Below, piece by piece: positions 63,239 to 64,000 of a stretch of 64,000 nucleotides of DNA. This DNA is from Emticicia oligotrophica DSM 17448 (GTDB lineage Bacteria; Bacteroidota; Bacteroidia; Cytophagales; Spirosomataceae). Below the pieces are notes generated by a model. That model did no database searches, was not told the origin of the DNA, and saw nothing but the letters and a program-made list of their open reading frames with translations. The position numbers were made by a program, and so were the translations under genes. The DNA lies in contig NC_018748.1 of the NCBI RefSeq assembly GCF_000263195.1, positions 186,001 to 250,000 on the forward strand, given 5' to 3'. Each line of letters begins with the position of its first letter. Position 1 is the first letter of the stretch.

Positions 63239-64000
63239 ATGAATCCTGCCGAACGCATTAGTGAACTGACCGAAAAACTCAATTACTATAATCATCGCTA
63301 TTATATGGATAGCGTGTCGGAAATTTCTGACCAAGAGTTTGACATGCTCTTGAAAGAATTAGAAAATCTCGAAAATCAATATCCATACCTTAAACTTCCT
63401 GAATCGCCTTCGCACCGAGTAGGCGGAACAATCACGAAAAACTTTGCAAGCGTAGAGCACCGTTATCCAATGCTTTCGCTGGCCAACACCTATAATGAAC
63501 AAGAGCTACTCGATTTTGATGAAAGAGTAAGAAAAGGCCTAAACGGAGAGAGTTATGAATATATTTGTGAATTAAAATTTGATGGTATATCCCTTTCAAT
63601 GACCTTCGAAAACGGTGTTTTTGTTCGTGGCGTAACACGAGGTGATGGTGTTAAAGGCGATGATATTACTAATAATGTAAAAACTATCAAAACTTTGCCC
63701 CTGAAAGTCAAAATACCACCAAGCATCACAACTGGAATTTTTGAAATCAGAGGCGAAGGATTCCTGCCCTATTCTTCGTTTGAAAAAATGAATGCCGAAG
63801 CAGAAGCAGCTGGCGAAGAAAGCTATGCTAATGCAAGAAATGCTGCTTCAGGAAGCTTCAAATTACAAGATTCTGCTGAAGTTGCTCGCCGTGGTTTAGA
63901 TGCCTACGTTTATCAATTTTTATCTGATGAAGAGGTTTTTGCAACGCATGAAGAAAGCTTAATCGCACTCAAAAACTTAGGTTTTAACGTCTCGCAAACT
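63239..64000 (+). CDS. ligA: NAD-dependent DNA ligase LigA, 5' part
   Basis: The frame opens at ATG 63239 and is open for 254 codons to the window edge. MNPAERISELTEKLNYYNHR, then YYMDSVSEISDQEFDMLLKE is the LigA domain Ia, PMLSLANTYNEQEL follows, and the adenylated Lys is in YICELKFDGISLSMTF (KxDG, about residue 117). GVTRGDGVKGDDITNN and NARNAASGSFKLQD also match. Truncated only by the window. Confidence 0.97.
   Translation, partial: MNPAERISELTEKLNYYNHRYYMDSVSEISDQEFDMLLKELENLENQYPYLKLPESPSHRVGGTITKNFASVEHRYPMLSLANTYNEQELLDFDERVRKGLNGESYEYICELKFDGISLSMTFENGVFVRGVTRGDGVKGDDITNNVKTIKTLPLKVKIPPSITTGIFEIRGEGFLPYSSFEKMNAEAEAAGEESYANARNAASGSFKLQDSAEVARRGLDAYVYQFLSDEEVFATHEESLIALKNLGFNVSQT

Overview
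The window reads as chromosomal DNA of an AT-rich Bacteroidota bacterium, probably a Cytophagales member of the Spirosomaceae type (Emticicia/Arcicella-like); the genus is a guess. The evidence is promoters of the Bacteroidota form TTTG-N19-TAnnTTTG, a very large secreted protein with a gliding-motility/type IX secretion (type B) C-terminal domain, a SprE/PorW-like lipoprotein, a DUF4920 protein and many lipoprotein or Sec signals of Bacteroidota style. No rRNA, tRNA or CRISPR array was seen.

Region 1 (1-9,000, minus strand) is the S10-spc ribosomal protein operon from rplC to the first codons of rplR. Gene order is standard, but the spacers are long and most of them carry a clear inverted repeat. 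Two Bacteroidota-type promoters sit upstream of rplC. rpsJ, which usually precedes rplC, is absent; a complete IS5-family element (9,034-9,892) lies there instead.

Region 2 (9,900-17,000, minus strand) is a very AT-rich accessory segment: a tight three-gene operon of unknown exported proteins (a TIM-barrel-like lipoprotein and two helical-repeat proteins), preceded by a 901-residue membrane-anchored protein with a C-terminal propeller-like region.

Region 3 (17,100-28,100, plus strand) starts with mnmE and then holds a complete six-gene ebo cluster (eboA-F). This cluster is known from cyanobacteria, where it is linked to export of a scytonemin precursor, and from eustigmatophyte plastids; in Bacteroidota its product is unknown. 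It is followed by an NTF2-like secreted protein, a compact HipA-like kinase/DUF3037/DUF3820 module and a short-chain dehydrogenase.

Region 4 (28,100-44,500) holds an exported amidohydrolase, a DUF4920 protein, the giant T9SS cargo protein, a sensor kinase, an MBL hydrolase, a patatin, a SprE-like lipoprotein, a 45-residue membrane protein translationally coupled to a sodium:solute symporter, an OmpR-type regulator (possibly the separated partner of the kinase) and a penicillin acylase family protein.

Region 5 (44,600-64,000) holds a two-subunit molybdenum hydroxylase, gcvP with a structured leader, an NRAMP-like transporter without the metal-binding motif, an outer-membrane barrel, tsaB, an ABC permease, gamma-glutamyltransferase, a CPBP protease with a tiny membrane protein behind it, dusB, an EamA transporter, a biotin carrier protein, pyrH, frr and the 5' part of ligA.

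The best candidates for poorly described biology are the ebo cluster with its structured intergenic element, the 9.9-14.3 kb exported trio, the hairpin-rich ribosomal operon with a displaced front end, and the HipA-like/DUF3037/DUF3820 module.
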